Shown here: positions 16,447-25,920 of the stretch, one piece after another | Position numbering within the stretch: the first letter of the stretch is position 1 | Layout: each line of letters begins with the position of its first letter | Made by a program: the position numbers and the translations under genes | DNA from: Yoonia sp. | Lineage (GTDB): Bacteria > Pseudomonadota > Alphaproteobacteria > Rhodobacterales > Rhodobacteraceae | Assembly: GCF_017854415.1 (NCBI RefSeq) | Contig: NZ_JAFMHR010000005.1 | Coordinates: forward strand, 1-48,877 | DNA length: 48,877 bases | Reading direction: 5' to 3' | The notes under the pieces: model-generated | The model's database searches: none | The model's input: only the letters and a program-made list of their open reading frames with translations | What the model was told of the DNA's origin: nothing

Positions 16447-19194
16447 ATGTGGTCGCTAGGTCCCATAGGCTTTACTGCTCCGTGGCTACTGCTCGGCCTG
16501 ATTGCACTCCCGATCCTGTGGATATTGCTGCGCGCTGTTCCGCCCGCGCCAATTAGGAGACGGTTTCCAGGTGTCGCACTCTTGCTGGGCCTTACAGATG
16601 ATGAAAACCAAACTGACCGGACACCTTGGTGGTTGCTCTTGCTGCGCACTCTCGCTGTCGCAGCCGCGATCATTGGATTTGCAGGCCCGGTTCTAAACCC
16701 GCAAAACGCACGCGACGGATCTGGCGATCTGGTCATTGTGCTGGACGGCACATGGGCCGGCGCCGCAAGTTGGCAGTCGCGGATCGACCGTGTAAACACT
16801 CTGCTGACCGAAGCTGCACTGGCAGACAGGCGTGCGGCCGTGATTAACTTGACTGACCTTCCTGTGGGCGATTTACCCTTCGCGGCACCGCGCGACTGGC
16901 AAAACCGCTTGGCCAACGTACAACCTAAACCATGGCAGCCAAATGATCCCGCCCAGTGGTTCGCGCAAACCCAAGGTGCGTTTGAAACATACTGGATTTC
17001 CGACGGTTTAGACTGGAATGGCCGCGACGATCTTTTGGCGACCCTCGAAAATCGTGGCGCAGTGACCGTGTTTCAAACACCCCGCCAAACCATCGGTTTG
17101 CGTCCCGCGCGTTTTGAAAATGGCGAAGTCATCGTTTCCGCCGTACGCACCCCAATCGGCAACCCGTTTGAGACAACGATCACAGCCACCGGCCTTGACC
17201 CCGCTGGCGTAGAACGCTCGCTCGCGACCGTGCCGCTTTCGTTCAGCGCGGGCGAACCTGTGGTCGAAACGGCTATGGTTTTGCAGCCAGAACTGCGCAA
17301 CCGGATCACCCGCTTTGAAGTTACCGGCACCCGCTCTGCCGCTGCCGTGACCTTAACAGACGACGCGCTGAAACGGCGCGAAGTCGCCTTGATTGCCGCG
17401 CGCGACGAGCGTGAAGGACTAGAGCTGTTGTCGCCGCTTTATTACTTGCGCGAAGCATTGGAGCCTACCGCAGACATCATTGATGGTGCTGTCGACGATA
17501 TCCTTTTGGCCAATCCAGACGTCATCATCTTGGCAGATGTGGCAACCTTGGCCGAAGCAGACGCCATTGCGGACTGGGTCGAAAATGGCGGCATGTTACT
17601 GCGTTTTGCAGGCCCGCGTTTGGCAGCATCTGATCAAGGGCGCAACTTTGACGACCCGCTTTTGCCCGTTCGACTTCGCTCTGGCGGGCGGTCTGTTGGT
17701 GGTGCAATGAGTTGGGGTGCACCTAAAACCCTCGCCCCATTCACCCAAGATAGCCCATTTTTCGGCCTCCCGGTGCCGGAAGATGTCACAGTCACATCAC
17801 AAGTCATGGCCCAGCCCGATCCCACGTTGGCCGACCGCGTTATCGCGCAATTGTCAGACGGCACGCCTTTGGTCACGCGTAAACTTAGCGGCGAAGGTCA
17901 GGTTGTCCTGGTCCACGTGACAGCAAATGCAGAATGGTCAACTTTACCGCTTTCAGGCTTGTTCGTGCAAATGCTAGAGCGATTGGCCATTTCCACCCGC
18001 CCTGCGGAACTGGAAGAAAGCGCGCTTGACGGTACGACGTGGCTGCCAAACAAAGTCCTCGACGCATTTGGCAGGCTTGAAGATGGCAGCGCCCTGTCGG
18101 GCGTTGCAGGCGAAGAATTAGTGGCTGGAACACTCGGCCCGGATCTATTGCCTGGTCTTTATGCGGGCGGCGACCGCCAAATCGCGGTAAATGTCATTGG
18201 CTCGGATACCACCCTAAGCGTCGCGCAATGGCCCGCACGCATCGCGATCGAGGGCATGTCGGTTGTGCGCGAAACCGCACTCAAGGGCTGGCTGCTAAGT
18301 GCAGTGATCTTGCTGCTGCTTGTCGATGTAATCGCATCCTTGGCAATTGGTGGGCGCTTGCGTGGACCACGCGCAGATGTTGCCGCGGCTTTGGTATTGG
18401 CCCTGTTCTGGGCACCAGAAGCACACGCGCAAACCAATGATGATTTCGCCTTGCGCGCCACGAGCGAAGTCGTATTGGGCCATGTCCTCACTGGTGACGC
18501 CGAGACCGACGATGTCGCATTTGCCGGCCTGTCGGGGCTATCGCAAACCTTGTTCCGGCGTACATCGATTGAACCAGCAGCCCCCATCGGGGTGGACCTT
18601 GAAACCGACGAGCTCGCTTTTTTTCCGTTCCTTTATTGGCCTGTCACCGCTGACCAACCACTGCCTAGCCGCGACGCCTACGCCAAGTTGAACCGCTATC
18701 TGCGGACTGGCGGGATGATCATGTTTGACACTCGCGACGCGGACACGGCACGGTTCGGATCAAGCTCGCCCGAGGGCCGCAAGCTGCAAGCCATAGCACG
18801 GTCTTTGGATATTCCGGCCATTGCCCCCATTCCGTCCGACCACGTCCTCACGCGGACGTTCTATTTGCTGCAAGACTTCCCCGGACGTTACGCAAGTCGC
18901 GACGTTTGGGTCGAAGAGGCTACTGACACCGGGCCCCGCACCGAAGGCATGCCATTTCGCAATCTCAATGATGGCGTAACACCCGTTATTATCGGCGGGA
19001 ACGATTGGGCACGCGCCTGGGCAGTTGATGCGGCAGGACGGCGGATGTTCCCCGTGGGACGCGGCGCATCAGGCGAGCGGCAACGCGAATTCGCGCTGCG
19101 TTTTGGCGTGAATGTGATCATGCATGTGCTGACGGGCAATTATAAATCCGATCAGGTCCATGTGCCTGATTTACTGGACCGATTGGGGCAATGA
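16447..19194 (+). CDS. BatA-type N-terminal TM / DUF4159 membrane protein
   Basis: 915-residue membrane protein. The N-terminus has the BatA-like double-transmembrane unit (about 10-29 and 60-80) flanking a basic loop (RRRFPGVALL). A degenerate VWA-like region follows: DLVIVLDGTWAGAA lacks the DxSxS metal motif. Two more hydrophobic segments lie near 615-635 and 640-655; the second ends in PEAHAQTND, which looks like a signal-peptidase site inside the chain. The rest (about 665-910) is DUF4159, with FPFLYWPV, GGMIMFDTRD and DHVLTRTFYLLQDFPGR. DUF4159 is related to periplasmic ligand-binding or amidotransferase-like folds, function unknown. A 52-bp gap separates it from DUF58, and its stop overlaps the next start. 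Confidence 0.88.
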   Translation: MWSLGPIGFTAPWLLLGLIALPILWILLRAVPPAPIRRRFPGVALLLGLTDDENQTDRTPWWLLLLRTLAVAAAIIGFAGPVLNPQNARDGSGDLVIVLDGTWAGAASWQSRIDRVNTLLTEAALADRRAAVINLTDLPVGDLPFAAPRDWQNRLANVQPKPWQPNDPAQWFAQTQGAFETYWISDGLDWNGRDDLLATLENRGAVTVFQTPRQTIGLRPARFENGEVIVSAVRTPIGNPFETTITATGLDPAGVERSLATVPLSFSAGEPVVETAMVLQPELRNRITRFEVTGTRSAAAVTLTDDALKRREVALIAARDEREGLELLSPLYYLREALEPTADIIDGAVDDILLANPDVIILADVATLAEADAIADWVENGGMLLRFAGPRLAASDQGRNFDDPLLPVRLRSGGRSVGGAMSWGAPKTLAPFTQDSPFFGLPVPEDVTVTSQVMAQPDPTLADRVIAQLSDGTPLVTRKLSGEGQVVLVHVTANAEWSTLPLSGLFVQMLERLAISTRPAELEESALDGTTWLPNKVLDAFGRLEDGSALSGVAGEELVAGTLGPDLLPGLYAGGDRQIAVNVIGSDTTLSVAQWPARIAIEGMSVVRETALKGWLLSAVILLLLVDVIASLAIGGRLRGPRADVAAALVLALFWAPEAHAQTNDDFALRATSEVVLGHVLTGDAETDDVAFAGLSGLSQTLFRRTSIEPAAPIGVDLETDELAFFPFLYWPVTADQPLPSRDAYAKLNRYLRTGGMIMFDTRDADTARFGSSSPEGRKLQAIARSLDIPAIAPIPSDHVLTRTFYLLQDFPGRYASRDVWVEEATDTGPRTEGMPFRNLNDGVTPVIIGGNDWARAWAVDAAGRRMFPVGRGASGERQREFALRFGVNVIMHVLTGNYKSDQVHVPDLLDRLGQ

Positions 19195-21260
19195 TGACAG
19201 GCACCCTTGTTCTTGACCCGATGATCCCGCTGGCGCTGCTTTATGTCGTGACTGCTTTGGCGGCCATTGGCGTGGCGCTTGCGGTTTGGCGCAGGTTGGC
19301 CGGGTGGTGGCTGCGGGGCCTTGCGGGGCTTGTTTTGCTGATCGCCTTGGCAAATCCGGCAATCCAACAAGAAGATCGCGAAGCGCTTTCGGATATCGTG
19401 GTCGTCGTCGTCGACGAAAGCGCCAGCCAGCGGATCAGTGACCGTGCATCCCAGAATGCCGCAGCCCTTGCCAATATCGAGGCCGAATTAGCCCGAATTC
19501 CAAATACCGAAACCCGCCTTGTCACGTTGGGCGACGGTGAAGGCGACGCTGGAACGGAACTTATGACGTCGGTGGCGCAGGCCCTTGCGGATGAACCGCG
19601 CGCCCGTGTCGCAGGCATTATCCTGATCACGGACGGACGCTTGCACGACATTGAACGCGCGCCGGACCTGCCCGCCCCTTTGCATGCAATTCTGACCGGT
19701 CAGCCTGACGATTGGGACCGCCGCTTGATCGTATCAAACGCGCCAGCCTTTGCGATCCTTGGTGAAGAAGTGACGCTCACTCTGCGCATCGAGGACCAAG
19801 GTGCCGCGCCGAACACGACGTCGGTCCCGCTATCCATTTCGATTGACGGAGAGCCACCTATCACGGTGCCTGTTCCCATCGGTGAAGACATCGGCTTGCC
19901 ATTGCAACTGCCCCATGGCGGCATGAACGTGCTGCAATTCACGATCCCCGAGGCAGACGGCGAATTGACGAACCGCAACAACACCGCAGTTGTGCAAATT
20001 AACGGCGTGCGCGACCGCTTGCGCGTTCTACTGGTGTCCGGCGAACCGCATCCCGGCGAGCGGACATGGCGCAATCTACTCAAATCGGACGCTGCTGTTG
20101 ATCTGGTGCACTTCACCATTTTGCGCCCCCCTGAGAAGCAAGACGGCGTTCCTGTAAACGAACTTTCCTTGATTGCATTTCCGACGCGCGAATTATTTTT
20201 GGAAAAGATCCACGACTTCGATCTGATCATCTTTGACCGTTACCGTCGTCGGGGTATTCTGCCTAGCGCATACCTTGAAAATATCCGCACTTACGTCGAA
20301 CAAGGCGGCGCTGTTTTGATTTCATCTGGTCCCGAATACGGGGCAGCTGAAAGCATTTACCGCTCTCCTTTGGGTGAAATCTTGCCGGGTGCGCCAACCG
20401 CGCGGGTGTTTGAAGAAGGCTTCGTGCCGCAGATCACCGATATCGGGCAACGGCATCCCGTGACCGAAGGGCTTGATGCTTTGTCGCCCAATCCTGACGG
20501 TGACGGACCGGGCTGGGGCCGCTGGTTCCGCTTGGTTGATGTGCTGGTTCCGGAGGGTGCGACAACTGTCATGTCCGGCCTAGATAATCGCCCGCTTTTG
20601 ACCCTGAACCGCATCGGCGAAGGACGCGTGTCACTGATTGCGTCAGATCATTCATGGCTTTGGGATCGCGGTTACGAAGGCGGTGGGCCGCAGTTGGAAC
20701 TGCTGCGCCGTTTGGCCCATTGGATGATGAAAGAGCCAGAGCTTGAAGAAGAAGCGCTGTGGGTCGAACCAACAGGCCAGACGATGCGGATTATCCGGCG
20801 GACATTGGAAACGACAACAGGCGATGTCACTATCACCCATCCGGATGGGTCCACAACGGTTGTGACCCTCGAAGAAATTTCGCCGGGGCGCTTCGAGGCG
20901 CTTTGGACGGGTCCTGAAATCGGGCTTTACCGGCTCGAAGATGCAGATCAATCTGCCGTTATCGCACTTGGCCCATCGGCCCCGCGCGAGTTCGAACAAA
21001 CGATCGCCAGCGCCGAGGCGTTGCAACCATTGGTCGACAGCCAACGTGGCGGGATCATGCCCATTGCGGCAGGCGATGTGAATATCCGGAGTGTACGCGC
21101 AGGCCGTCCGGCGGCAGGACGCGGTTGGATCGGTATCACGCCACGCGACGCCTACCGGACCGCTGACATCAGTATTAAGCCCATTTTGCCTGCATGGGCG
21201 TTCTTGCTGTTAGCGGCACTCTTGATCGTGGGTGCTTGGCTTCGTGAAGGGCGGCGGTAA
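19191..21260 (+). CDS. Membrane protein with VWA-like and glutamine-amidotransferase-like domains
   Basis: 689-residue membrane protein. Two transmembrane helices lie at 11-32 and 40-57. VVVVDESASQ (71-80) contains DESAS, a match to the DxSxS MIDAS motif; Thr122 in GTELMTS and ITDG (146-149) complete a VWA-like site. The centre (about 274-480; RVLLVSGEPHPGERTWRNLL, DFDLIIFDRYRRRGILP, GGAVLISSGPEYG) resembles class I glutamine-amidotransferase-like folds without an evident catalytic Cys. A C-terminal helix at about 664-682 ends the protein. The ATG overlaps the preceding stop. It is the candidate metal-binding VWA partner for the MoxR ATPase, complementing the degenerate one upstream. Confidence 0.82.
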   Translation: MMTGTLVLDPMIPLALLYVVTALAAIGVALAVWRRLAGWWLRGLAGLVLLIALANPAIQQEDREALSDIVVVVVDESASQRISDRASQNAAALANIEAELARIPNTETRLVTLGDGEGDAGTELMTSVAQALADEPRARVAGIILITDGRLHDIERAPDLPAPLHAILTGQPDDWDRRLIVSNAPAFAILGEEVTLTLRIEDQGAAPNTTSVPLSISIDGEPPITVPVPIGEDIGLPLQLPHGGMNVLQFTIPEADGELTNRNNTAVVQINGVRDRLRVLLVSGEPHPGERTWRNLLKSDAAVDLVHFTILRPPEKQDGVPVNELSLIAFPTRELFLEKIHDFDLIIFDRYRRRGILPSAYLENIRTYVEQGGAVLISSGPEYGAAESIYRSPLGEILPGAPTARVFEEGFVPQITDIGQRHPVTEGLDALSPNPDGDGPGWGRWFRLVDVLVPEGATTVMSGLDNRPLLTLNRIGEGRVSLIASDHSWLWDRGYEGGGPQLELLRRLAHWMMKEPELEEEALWVEPTGQTMRIIRRTLETTTGDVTITHPDGSTTVVTLEEISPGRFEALWTGPEIGLYRLEDADQSAVIALGPSAPREFEQTIASAEALQPLVDSQRGGIMPIAAGDVNIRSVRAGRPAAGRGWIGITPRDAYRTADISIKPILPAWAFLLLAALLIVGAWLREGRR

Positions 21261-21275
21261 GGAAATCTTGATAGA

Positions 21276-22196
21276 ATGCTGATAACGCTGATCAAGATCT
21301 GCGGCACTCTTCTTGTTGCGTTTGTCGCTCTGGTTGGTTGTCAGACTGTGCGCAACTCGGGCAATGTGCCGATTGCAGATCAGGCCGCAAACACCCTGCG
21401 TTTGGGCACTTACAATGTACACTACATCATCTTGGGAAAAGACACCGGCCCTTGGTCGCGCGGAGATTGGGACCGTCGCAAAGTTCCATTGGCGCTGGCA
21501 TTCGATGATATCAACGCGGATGCCATCGGTTTTCAAGAAATGGAAAGCTTTGCGCGCGGCAGTGGCGGGAAAATCAATCTGACGCTTGATTGGCTCTTAT
21601 TGAACAATCCAGACTATGCAGCAGCGGCTGTCGGTGATCCGGATGTTTTTCCGTCGACTCAACCTATCTTTTACCGCAGGGAACGGCTTGCGTTGCTTGA
21701 CCAAGGATGGTTCTTTTTTTCTGACACGCCTGATGTAATCTACGCGCCCACTTTCAATGAATCATATCCCGCATTTACATCTTGGGCCATGTTCCGTGAC
21801 CTGCACAACGGCGCAGAGTTCAAAGTGGTCAATATCCACACTGACTTTGGAAGTAGATCGAACCGTGTTCAATCGGTCGAACTGGTCGCAGCGCGGATCG
21901 CACCGTGGATCGACGCCGGGCAGACAGTGTTTGTATTGGGTGATTTGAACGCGCGCATTGGTGACAAGGTTGTGGATATACTTGCTGACACAGGGTTAGA
22001 TTTCGCCCCCGTGCAAGGTGCCACAGTGCACTTCAATCGCGGGATCAATCTATTCGGCGCGATAGACCATATCGCATCCTCTGGTCAGGCCGAACTGGCG
22101 GCAGGGCCTTTTGTGCTGCGGCAGAAATATGCTGGGGAATGGCCAACAGACCACTACCCCGTCGTGGCAGACTACCGTTTGGGCGACACACCTTAG
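21276..22196 (+). CDS. Lipoprotein endonuclease/exonuclease/phosphatase family protein
   Basis: 306-residue metal-dependent phosphoesterase of the DNase I / EEP fold. The signal sequence ends in a lipobox (LVGC, Cys22), so it is probably membrane-anchored in the periplasm. Active-site motifs in order: TYNVHY, Glu in FQEME, NIHTDFGSRSNRVQS, LGDLNAR, IDHIAS and the final TDHYPV with the catalytic His. The substrate is not determinable: nucleic acid, phospholipid or inositol phosphate are all possible. It starts 15 bp after the MoxR-operon membrane protein, so it may be the last gene of that transcript, and its end overlaps the convergent gene by 4 nt. Confidence 0.87.
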   Translation: MLITLIKICGTLLVAFVALVGCQTVRNSGNVPIADQAANTLRLGTYNVHYIILGKDTGPWSRGDWDRRKVPLALAFDDINADAIGFQEMESFARGSGGKINLTLDWLLLNNPDYAAAAVGDPDVFPSTQPIFYRRERLALLDQGWFFFSDTPDVIYAPTFNESYPAFTSWAMFRDLHNGAEFKVVNIHTDFGSRSNRVQSVELVAARIAPWIDAGQTVFVLGDLNARIGDKVVDILADTGLDFAPVQGATVHFNRGINLFGAIDHIASSGQAELAAGPFVLRQKYAGEWPTDHYPVVADYRLGDTP

Positions 22197-22531
22197 TTGT
22201 CGATGCGCACTTCAAACAATGCATCTGACCAGCCGTCAACATTGCAGCGGGCGCGAATGTAAACGACTTCGGCACCTACCGGTATCTGCACGTTTGATAG
22301 CGCACGGGTAAAGGGTTGTTCGGTGACATGCGGATGCGCCAATTCGCGAATACCAAGGCTGTTGCCCTGTGCATCCAGAACCTCCCAACCATCAGCATAG
22401 TGGTCCCAGCCCGTATCGGGATGGGACAACGTGACACTGAAACGGTCGCCGCTGACGACAACGTTTTCGATAACAGGTGCGTCCGCAAATGCGGGGGCAG
22501 CAAGCAGGGCGATGATGACACTTAGCTTCAT
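22193..22531 (-). CDS. Small secreted protein of unknown function
   Basis: 112-residue protein with a clear signal peptide (MKLSVIIALLAAPAFA) and an all-beta-looking mature part with DTGWDHYADGWEVLD, a PHVTEQPFTR segment and a single Cys in ARCNVDGWSD. I do not know a family name. The start at 22531 places the signal peptide at the N-terminus and overlaps the stop of the upstream DUF599 gene (ATGA), so the two are co-translated. The frame open to 22642 runs through DUF599 and is rejected. Confidence 0.72.
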   Translation of the reverse strand: MKLSVIIALLAAPAFADAPVIENVVVSGDRFSVTLSHPDTGWDHYADGWEVLDAQGNSLGIRELAHPHVTEQPFTRALSNVQIPVGAEVVYIRARCNVDGWSDALFEVRIDN

Positions 22532-23226
22532 ACTTTGTCGTTTAGCAGAATTGTCCGGGGCAGCGATGCAAATTCCCGTGACCAGACAACCCAGACAACC
22601 ACAACCGTTGCGATAATCAATGCGGTCGCGCCCAAAAGCCACGCCAAAGCAGCAAGCGCAAAATACATCGTCCGCAAACCGCGATTAAAGTTGATGGCAG
22701 CGCGAATGTTCAGTTCTGCCGCTTGTGCCGCGCGGGGAAACGCACTTGGATCGTTGGGGTCATTTGGCACGGCAGCCATCAAAACGGCGCAGTAGCCAAA
22801 GACGCGATTGGACCAGACGAACTTTAGAAATGCATTGGTCAAAAGCAAGGCGACCAACCCCAGTTTAAGTTGAAAGATCAAAACCGGCGTCGTCATTGCC
22901 GTCACTTCGGCCTCAACCCCGCGCAAAGGTTCGGTGTTGCCAGCCAAAGCCAATACACCGCCGACAGCCAGCAGGCAGGTGGACGCAAAAAACGCTGTCC
23001 CCTGACGCAAGCTAGCAAGAATCTGGCTGTCAAATATCCTTGGATCACGGGTTACGAAAACCTTCATCCAGTCGCGCCTGCGTTCTGACATAAGAACCGT
23101 GACCGAGGGCCTTTTGGCAAATGGATGTTCGATCATCCAGCCCAAAATGTGCCAAGACGCTAGGACAGCGCCTGCGGCGACCCAGTCGAGCGGTGAAAGA
23201 AGTGCCATGTGATCAAGTATTTGCAT
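22528..23226 (-). CDS. DUF599 family membrane protein
   Basis: 232-residue membrane protein with about four transmembrane segments (roughly 12-32, 75-98, 110-132 and 190-215). Between the first two is a charged loop rich in Arg (MSERRRDWMKVFVTRDPRIFDSQ), characteristic of DUF599. FNRGLRTMYFALA precedes the last helix. The family's function is unknown. It is the first gene of a two-gene unit with the secreted protein and is divergent from glcD; the intergenic region holds the glcD promoter and operator. Confidence 0.85.
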   Translation of the reverse strand: MQILDHMALLSPLDWVAAGAVLASWHILGWMIEHPFAKRPSVTVLMSERRRDWMKVFVTRDPRIFDSQILASLRQGTAFFASTCLLAVGGVLALAGNTEPLRGVEAEVTAMTTPVLIFQLKLGLVALLLTNAFLKFVWSNRVFGYCAVLMAAVPNDPNDPSAFPRAAQAAELNIRAAINFNRGLRTMYFALAALAWLLGATALIIATVVVVWVVWSREFASLPRTILLNDKV

Positions 23227-23256
23227 GTGGACATCCTTAGCCTTTCCAGTTCAGAC

Positions 23257-23293
23257 TTGCCATAATGCAAAATTGGTAATATATTTTTACCAA
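23257..23293 (+). promoter_or_regulatory. glcD promoter with GntR-type operator
   Basis: A -35 TTGCCA (23257-23262), 17-bp spacer and -10 TATATT (23280-23285) precede glcD. The -10 lies within a 21-bp palindrome (23273-23293) with perfect 7-bp arms TTGGTAA / TTACCAA. The TTGGT...ACCAA half-sites fit operators of the FadR subfamily of GntR regulators. The same element, 19 of 21 bases identical and with the -10 at the same offset, lies before the GntR-family gene at 41718. Binding by that regulator is inferred. Confidence 0.72.
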
Positions 23294-23316
23294 ATAGAAG
23301 CTCAGGGAGTCGTCTC

Positions 23317-24750
23317 ATGGAAATGCCAACCCCAAATGCGCATGTTTTGATGCGCAAAGCACAAATTGTGGCGCGACTGGAAGAAGTGTTGCCGCGCGAC
23401 GCAGTGATTTCTGACGAGCGTGAAACCCAAGCCTATGAATGTGATGCGTTGACGGCATATAAGTGCCCGCCACTTTGCGCGGTGTTGCCCGCCAACACCA
23501 AAGAGGTCGCAGCCGTTCTGAAGATATGCCACGAAATGGGTGTGCCTGTTGTGCCACGCGGGTCTGGGACTTCTCTTGCTGGCGGTGCGCTGCCAACGGC
23601 TGACTGCGTGATCCTTGGCGTGGCCAAGATGAATGACGTGATCGAAACGAATTATGACGACCGCTATATTCGCGTCCAAACGGGCCGGACCAACTTGTCC
23701 GTGACCGGTGCGGTGGAAACCAACGGCTTCTTTTATGCGCCTGACCCGTCAAGCCAGTTGGCATGTGCGATTGCGGGTAATATCGCGATGAATTCGGGCG
23801 GTGCGCATTGCCTGAAATACGGTGTGACCACAAACAATCTAATGGGCGTGAAAATGGTCCTGATGGACGGTACCATCGTTGATATCGGCGGCGCGCATCT
23901 GGATGCAGGCGGTTTGGATATCTTGGGTGTGATCTGCGGGTCCGAGGGCCAGTTAGGTGTCGTCACCGAAGCGACATTGCGCATTTTGCACAAACCAGAA
24001 GGGGCGCGGCCAGTTCTCATGGGCTACGATAGCTCCGAAGTTGCAGGCCAAGTCGTGACCGACATTATCAAAGCGGGCATCTTGCCTGTCGCGATTGAAT
24101 TCATGGACCGCCCTTGCATCGAAGCAACCGAGAAATTCGCGAAGGCGGGCTATCCGATGTGCGAAGCATTGCTGATTGTCGAGGTCGAAGGATCGAACGA
24201 CGAAATCGATGCGCAGTTGAAACTGATCATGGAAATTGCAGCGAGCCACAATCCGGTAGAATTGCGCGAAGCCAAAGACGCCGAAGAGGCAGGTCGCATC
24301 TGGTTGGGACGCAAGTCCGCCTTTGGTGCGATGGGCCAGATCAACGATTACATGTGCCTTGATGGAACGATTCCTGTGTCGGCCCTGCCGCTGGTCCTTC
24401 GCCGGATCGGAGAGATGTCCAAAGAGTTCGGCCTTGATGTGGGCAATGTGTTCCACGCAGGCGACGGTAATATGCACCCGCTGATCCTGTTTGATGCCAA
24501 CAAACCCGGTGATCTGGAACTGTGCGAAGAATTTGGCGCAGAAATCCTCAAACTTTGTGTCGAAGTTGGCGGTTGCCTGACCGGCGAACACGGTGTGGGC
24601 ATTGAAAAGCGCGATCTTATGAATGTGCAGTATGATCCTGCCGATCTTGAAGCGCAGATGGCCATCAAGGACGTGTTTGATCCCGCATGGTTGCTGAACG
24701 CTGCAAAGGTCTTTCCGTTGGCCAACTCAGAGGCACGCCGCGCCGCATAG
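23317..24750 (+). CDS. glcD: Glycolate oxidase subunit GlcD (FAD-linked oxidase)
   Basis: 477-residue FAD-binding oxidoreductase of the GlcD/lactate dehydrogenase type, oxidising glycolate to glyoxylate as part of GlcDEF. The PP-loop VPRGSGTSLAGGALP (79-93) binds the FAD diphosphate, with PDPSSQLACAIAGNIAMNSGG as the second FAD contact. FHAGDGNMHP and GGCLTGEHGVGIEKRD form the C-terminal catalytic cap. Start supported by AGGGA 8 nt upstream. It is first in glcD-glcE-glcF, with the operator-containing promoter directly upstream and an extragenic repeat before glcE. Confidence 0.95.
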   Translation: MEMPTPNAHVLMRKAQIVARLEEVLPRDAVISDERETQAYECDALTAYKCPPLCAVLPANTKEVAAVLKICHEMGVPVVPRGSGTSLAGGALPTADCVILGVAKMNDVIETNYDDRYIRVQTGRTNLSVTGAVETNGFFYAPDPSSQLACAIAGNIAMNSGGAHCLKYGVTTNNLMGVKMVLMDGTIVDIGGAHLDAGGLDILGVICGSEGQLGVVTEATLRILHKPEGARPVLMGYDSSEVAGQVVTDIIKAGILPVAIEFMDRPCIEATEKFAKAGYPMCEALLIVEVEGSNDEIDAQLKLIMEIAASHNPVELREAKDAEEAGRIWLGRKSAFGAMGQINDYMCLDGTIPVSALPLVLRRIGEMSKEFGLDVGNVFHAGDGNMHPLILFDANKPGDLELCEEFGAEILKLCVEVGGCLTGEHGVGIEKRDLMNVQYDPADLEAQMAIKDVFDPAWLLNAAKVFPLANSEARRAA

Positions 24751-24809
24751 AAGGGGCTTTGCCCCCGCCCCTGATCGGGGCTCCCCCAGGATATTTTTAC
24801 TCGGAAGAA
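24751..24809 (+). repeat. REP-like extragenic element, copy A (glcD-glcE gap)
   Basis: Hairpin-forming unit: GGGGC TTT GCCCC, then GCCCC TGATC GGGGC, then CCCCC followed by a 21-base tail (24789-24809) from GGATATTT to CTCGGAAGAA. The tail matches copies B and C near 37.3-37.5 kb at 18 of 21 positions. The GGAAG at its end sits about 9 nt before the glcE ATG, so the repeat seems to supply the glcE ribosome binding site. Confidence 0.75.
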
Positions 24810-24816
24810 ACCCGAT

Positions 24817-25920
24817 ATGACCCCCAAGACCGAAGAAGAACTGGCCCAGATGATTAAAGGGGCCAATGGTCCTTTGCGCATTCAAGGCGGCGGCACGCGT
24901 CCGATTGGCAAGTGTGACGGCGAGACGCTAAGCACATCAGCGATAAGCGGGATTTCCCTTTATGAACCCGGTGCGCTGACAATCGTTGCAGGTGCAGGCA
25001 CTCCTGTGGCGGAGGTTGAAGCGGCATTGGCAAAGGACAATCAGCGTTTGGCGTTTGAGCCGATGGATCACCGCGCTTTGCTTGGCACCACGGGTACGCC
25101 CACGATGGGTGGGTTGGCGGCCGCGAATATATCAGGCCCGCGCCGCATTTCTGTTGGTGCCTGCCGTGACTTTATGCTGGGCGTCCGTTTTGTGGATGGA
25201 TCGGGCAATATCGTCAAAAACGGTGGCCGAGTGATGAAGAACGTGACCGGCTATGACTTGGTCAAGTTGATGACAGGTGCGTATGGCGCGCTTGGTGTTT
25301 TGACTGAAATCTCTTTGAAGGTTCTGCCAGAAGTAGAGACGACAGGCTCTGTCTTGTTGCATGGGCTTTCTGACGCAGATGCGGTTGCCGCCATGGCAGC
25401 CGCACTCGGGTCACCGTTCGAGGCCACAGGTTTGGCGCACTTCCCCAAGGGGCCAACTGGTGATCCGCTGACGATGATCCGTGTCGAAGGGTTTGAGAAG
25501 TCCGTGAATTATCGCGCCGAAAAACTGCGTGACCTTCTCAAGAAATTTGGCGAGGCCACTATTGAAACTAGCGACGCAGCCAGATGGCAAGGCGTTCGCG
25601 ATGTCGCAGCCTTTGCAGGTCAAGATGGAGATGTATGGCGCCTATCAGTCAAACCATCTGACGCCGCCGAACTTGTCGCCAAGATGGATGCCAAAGCCGT
25701 GCAATACGACTGGGGCGGTGGACTGGTCTGGGCAATGACCGACAGCGGCCGCGATTTGCGCGCAGCGATTGGCCCATTCGATGGCCACGCCACATTGATC
25801 CGCGGCACCGCAGACGTGCCAACTTTCCAACCAGAAGCCCCTGCCCTTGCAGCGATCACAAACGGCATTCGCGCCAAGTTCGATCCACGCGGCATCCTTA
25901 ACCCCGGGATCATGAGCTAA
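24817..25920 (+). CDS. glcE: Glycolate oxidase subunit GlcE (FAD-binding)
   Basis: 367-residue second flavin subunit of glycolate oxidase. IQGGGTRPIG (24-33) is the FAD loop; GTTGTPTMGGLAAANISGPRR is the conserved middle, and KNVTGYDLVKLMTGAYGALG is a strong GlcE signature. It is shorter than GlcD, lacking the long cap, as expected. The Shine-Dalgarno GGAAG comes from the end of the extragenic repeat. Its TAA overlaps the ATG of glcF by one base, so the subunits are made in step. Confidence 0.94.
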   Translation: MTPKTEEELAQMIKGANGPLRIQGGGTRPIGKCDGETLSTSAISGISLYEPGALTIVAGAGTPVAEVEAALAKDNQRLAFEPMDHRALLGTTGTPTMGGLAAANISGPRRISVGACRDFMLGVRFVDGSGNIVKNGGRVMKNVTGYDLVKLMTGAYGALGVLTEISLKVLPEVETTGSVLLHGLSDADAVAAMAAALGSPFEATGLAHFPKGPTGDPLTMIRVEGFEKSVNYRAEKLRDLLKKFGEATIETSDAARWQGVRDVAAFAGQDGDVWRLSVKPSDAAELVAKMDAKAVQYDWGGGLVWAMTDSGRDLRAAIGPFDGHATLIRGTADVPTFQPEAPALAAITNGIRAKFDPRGILNPGIMS

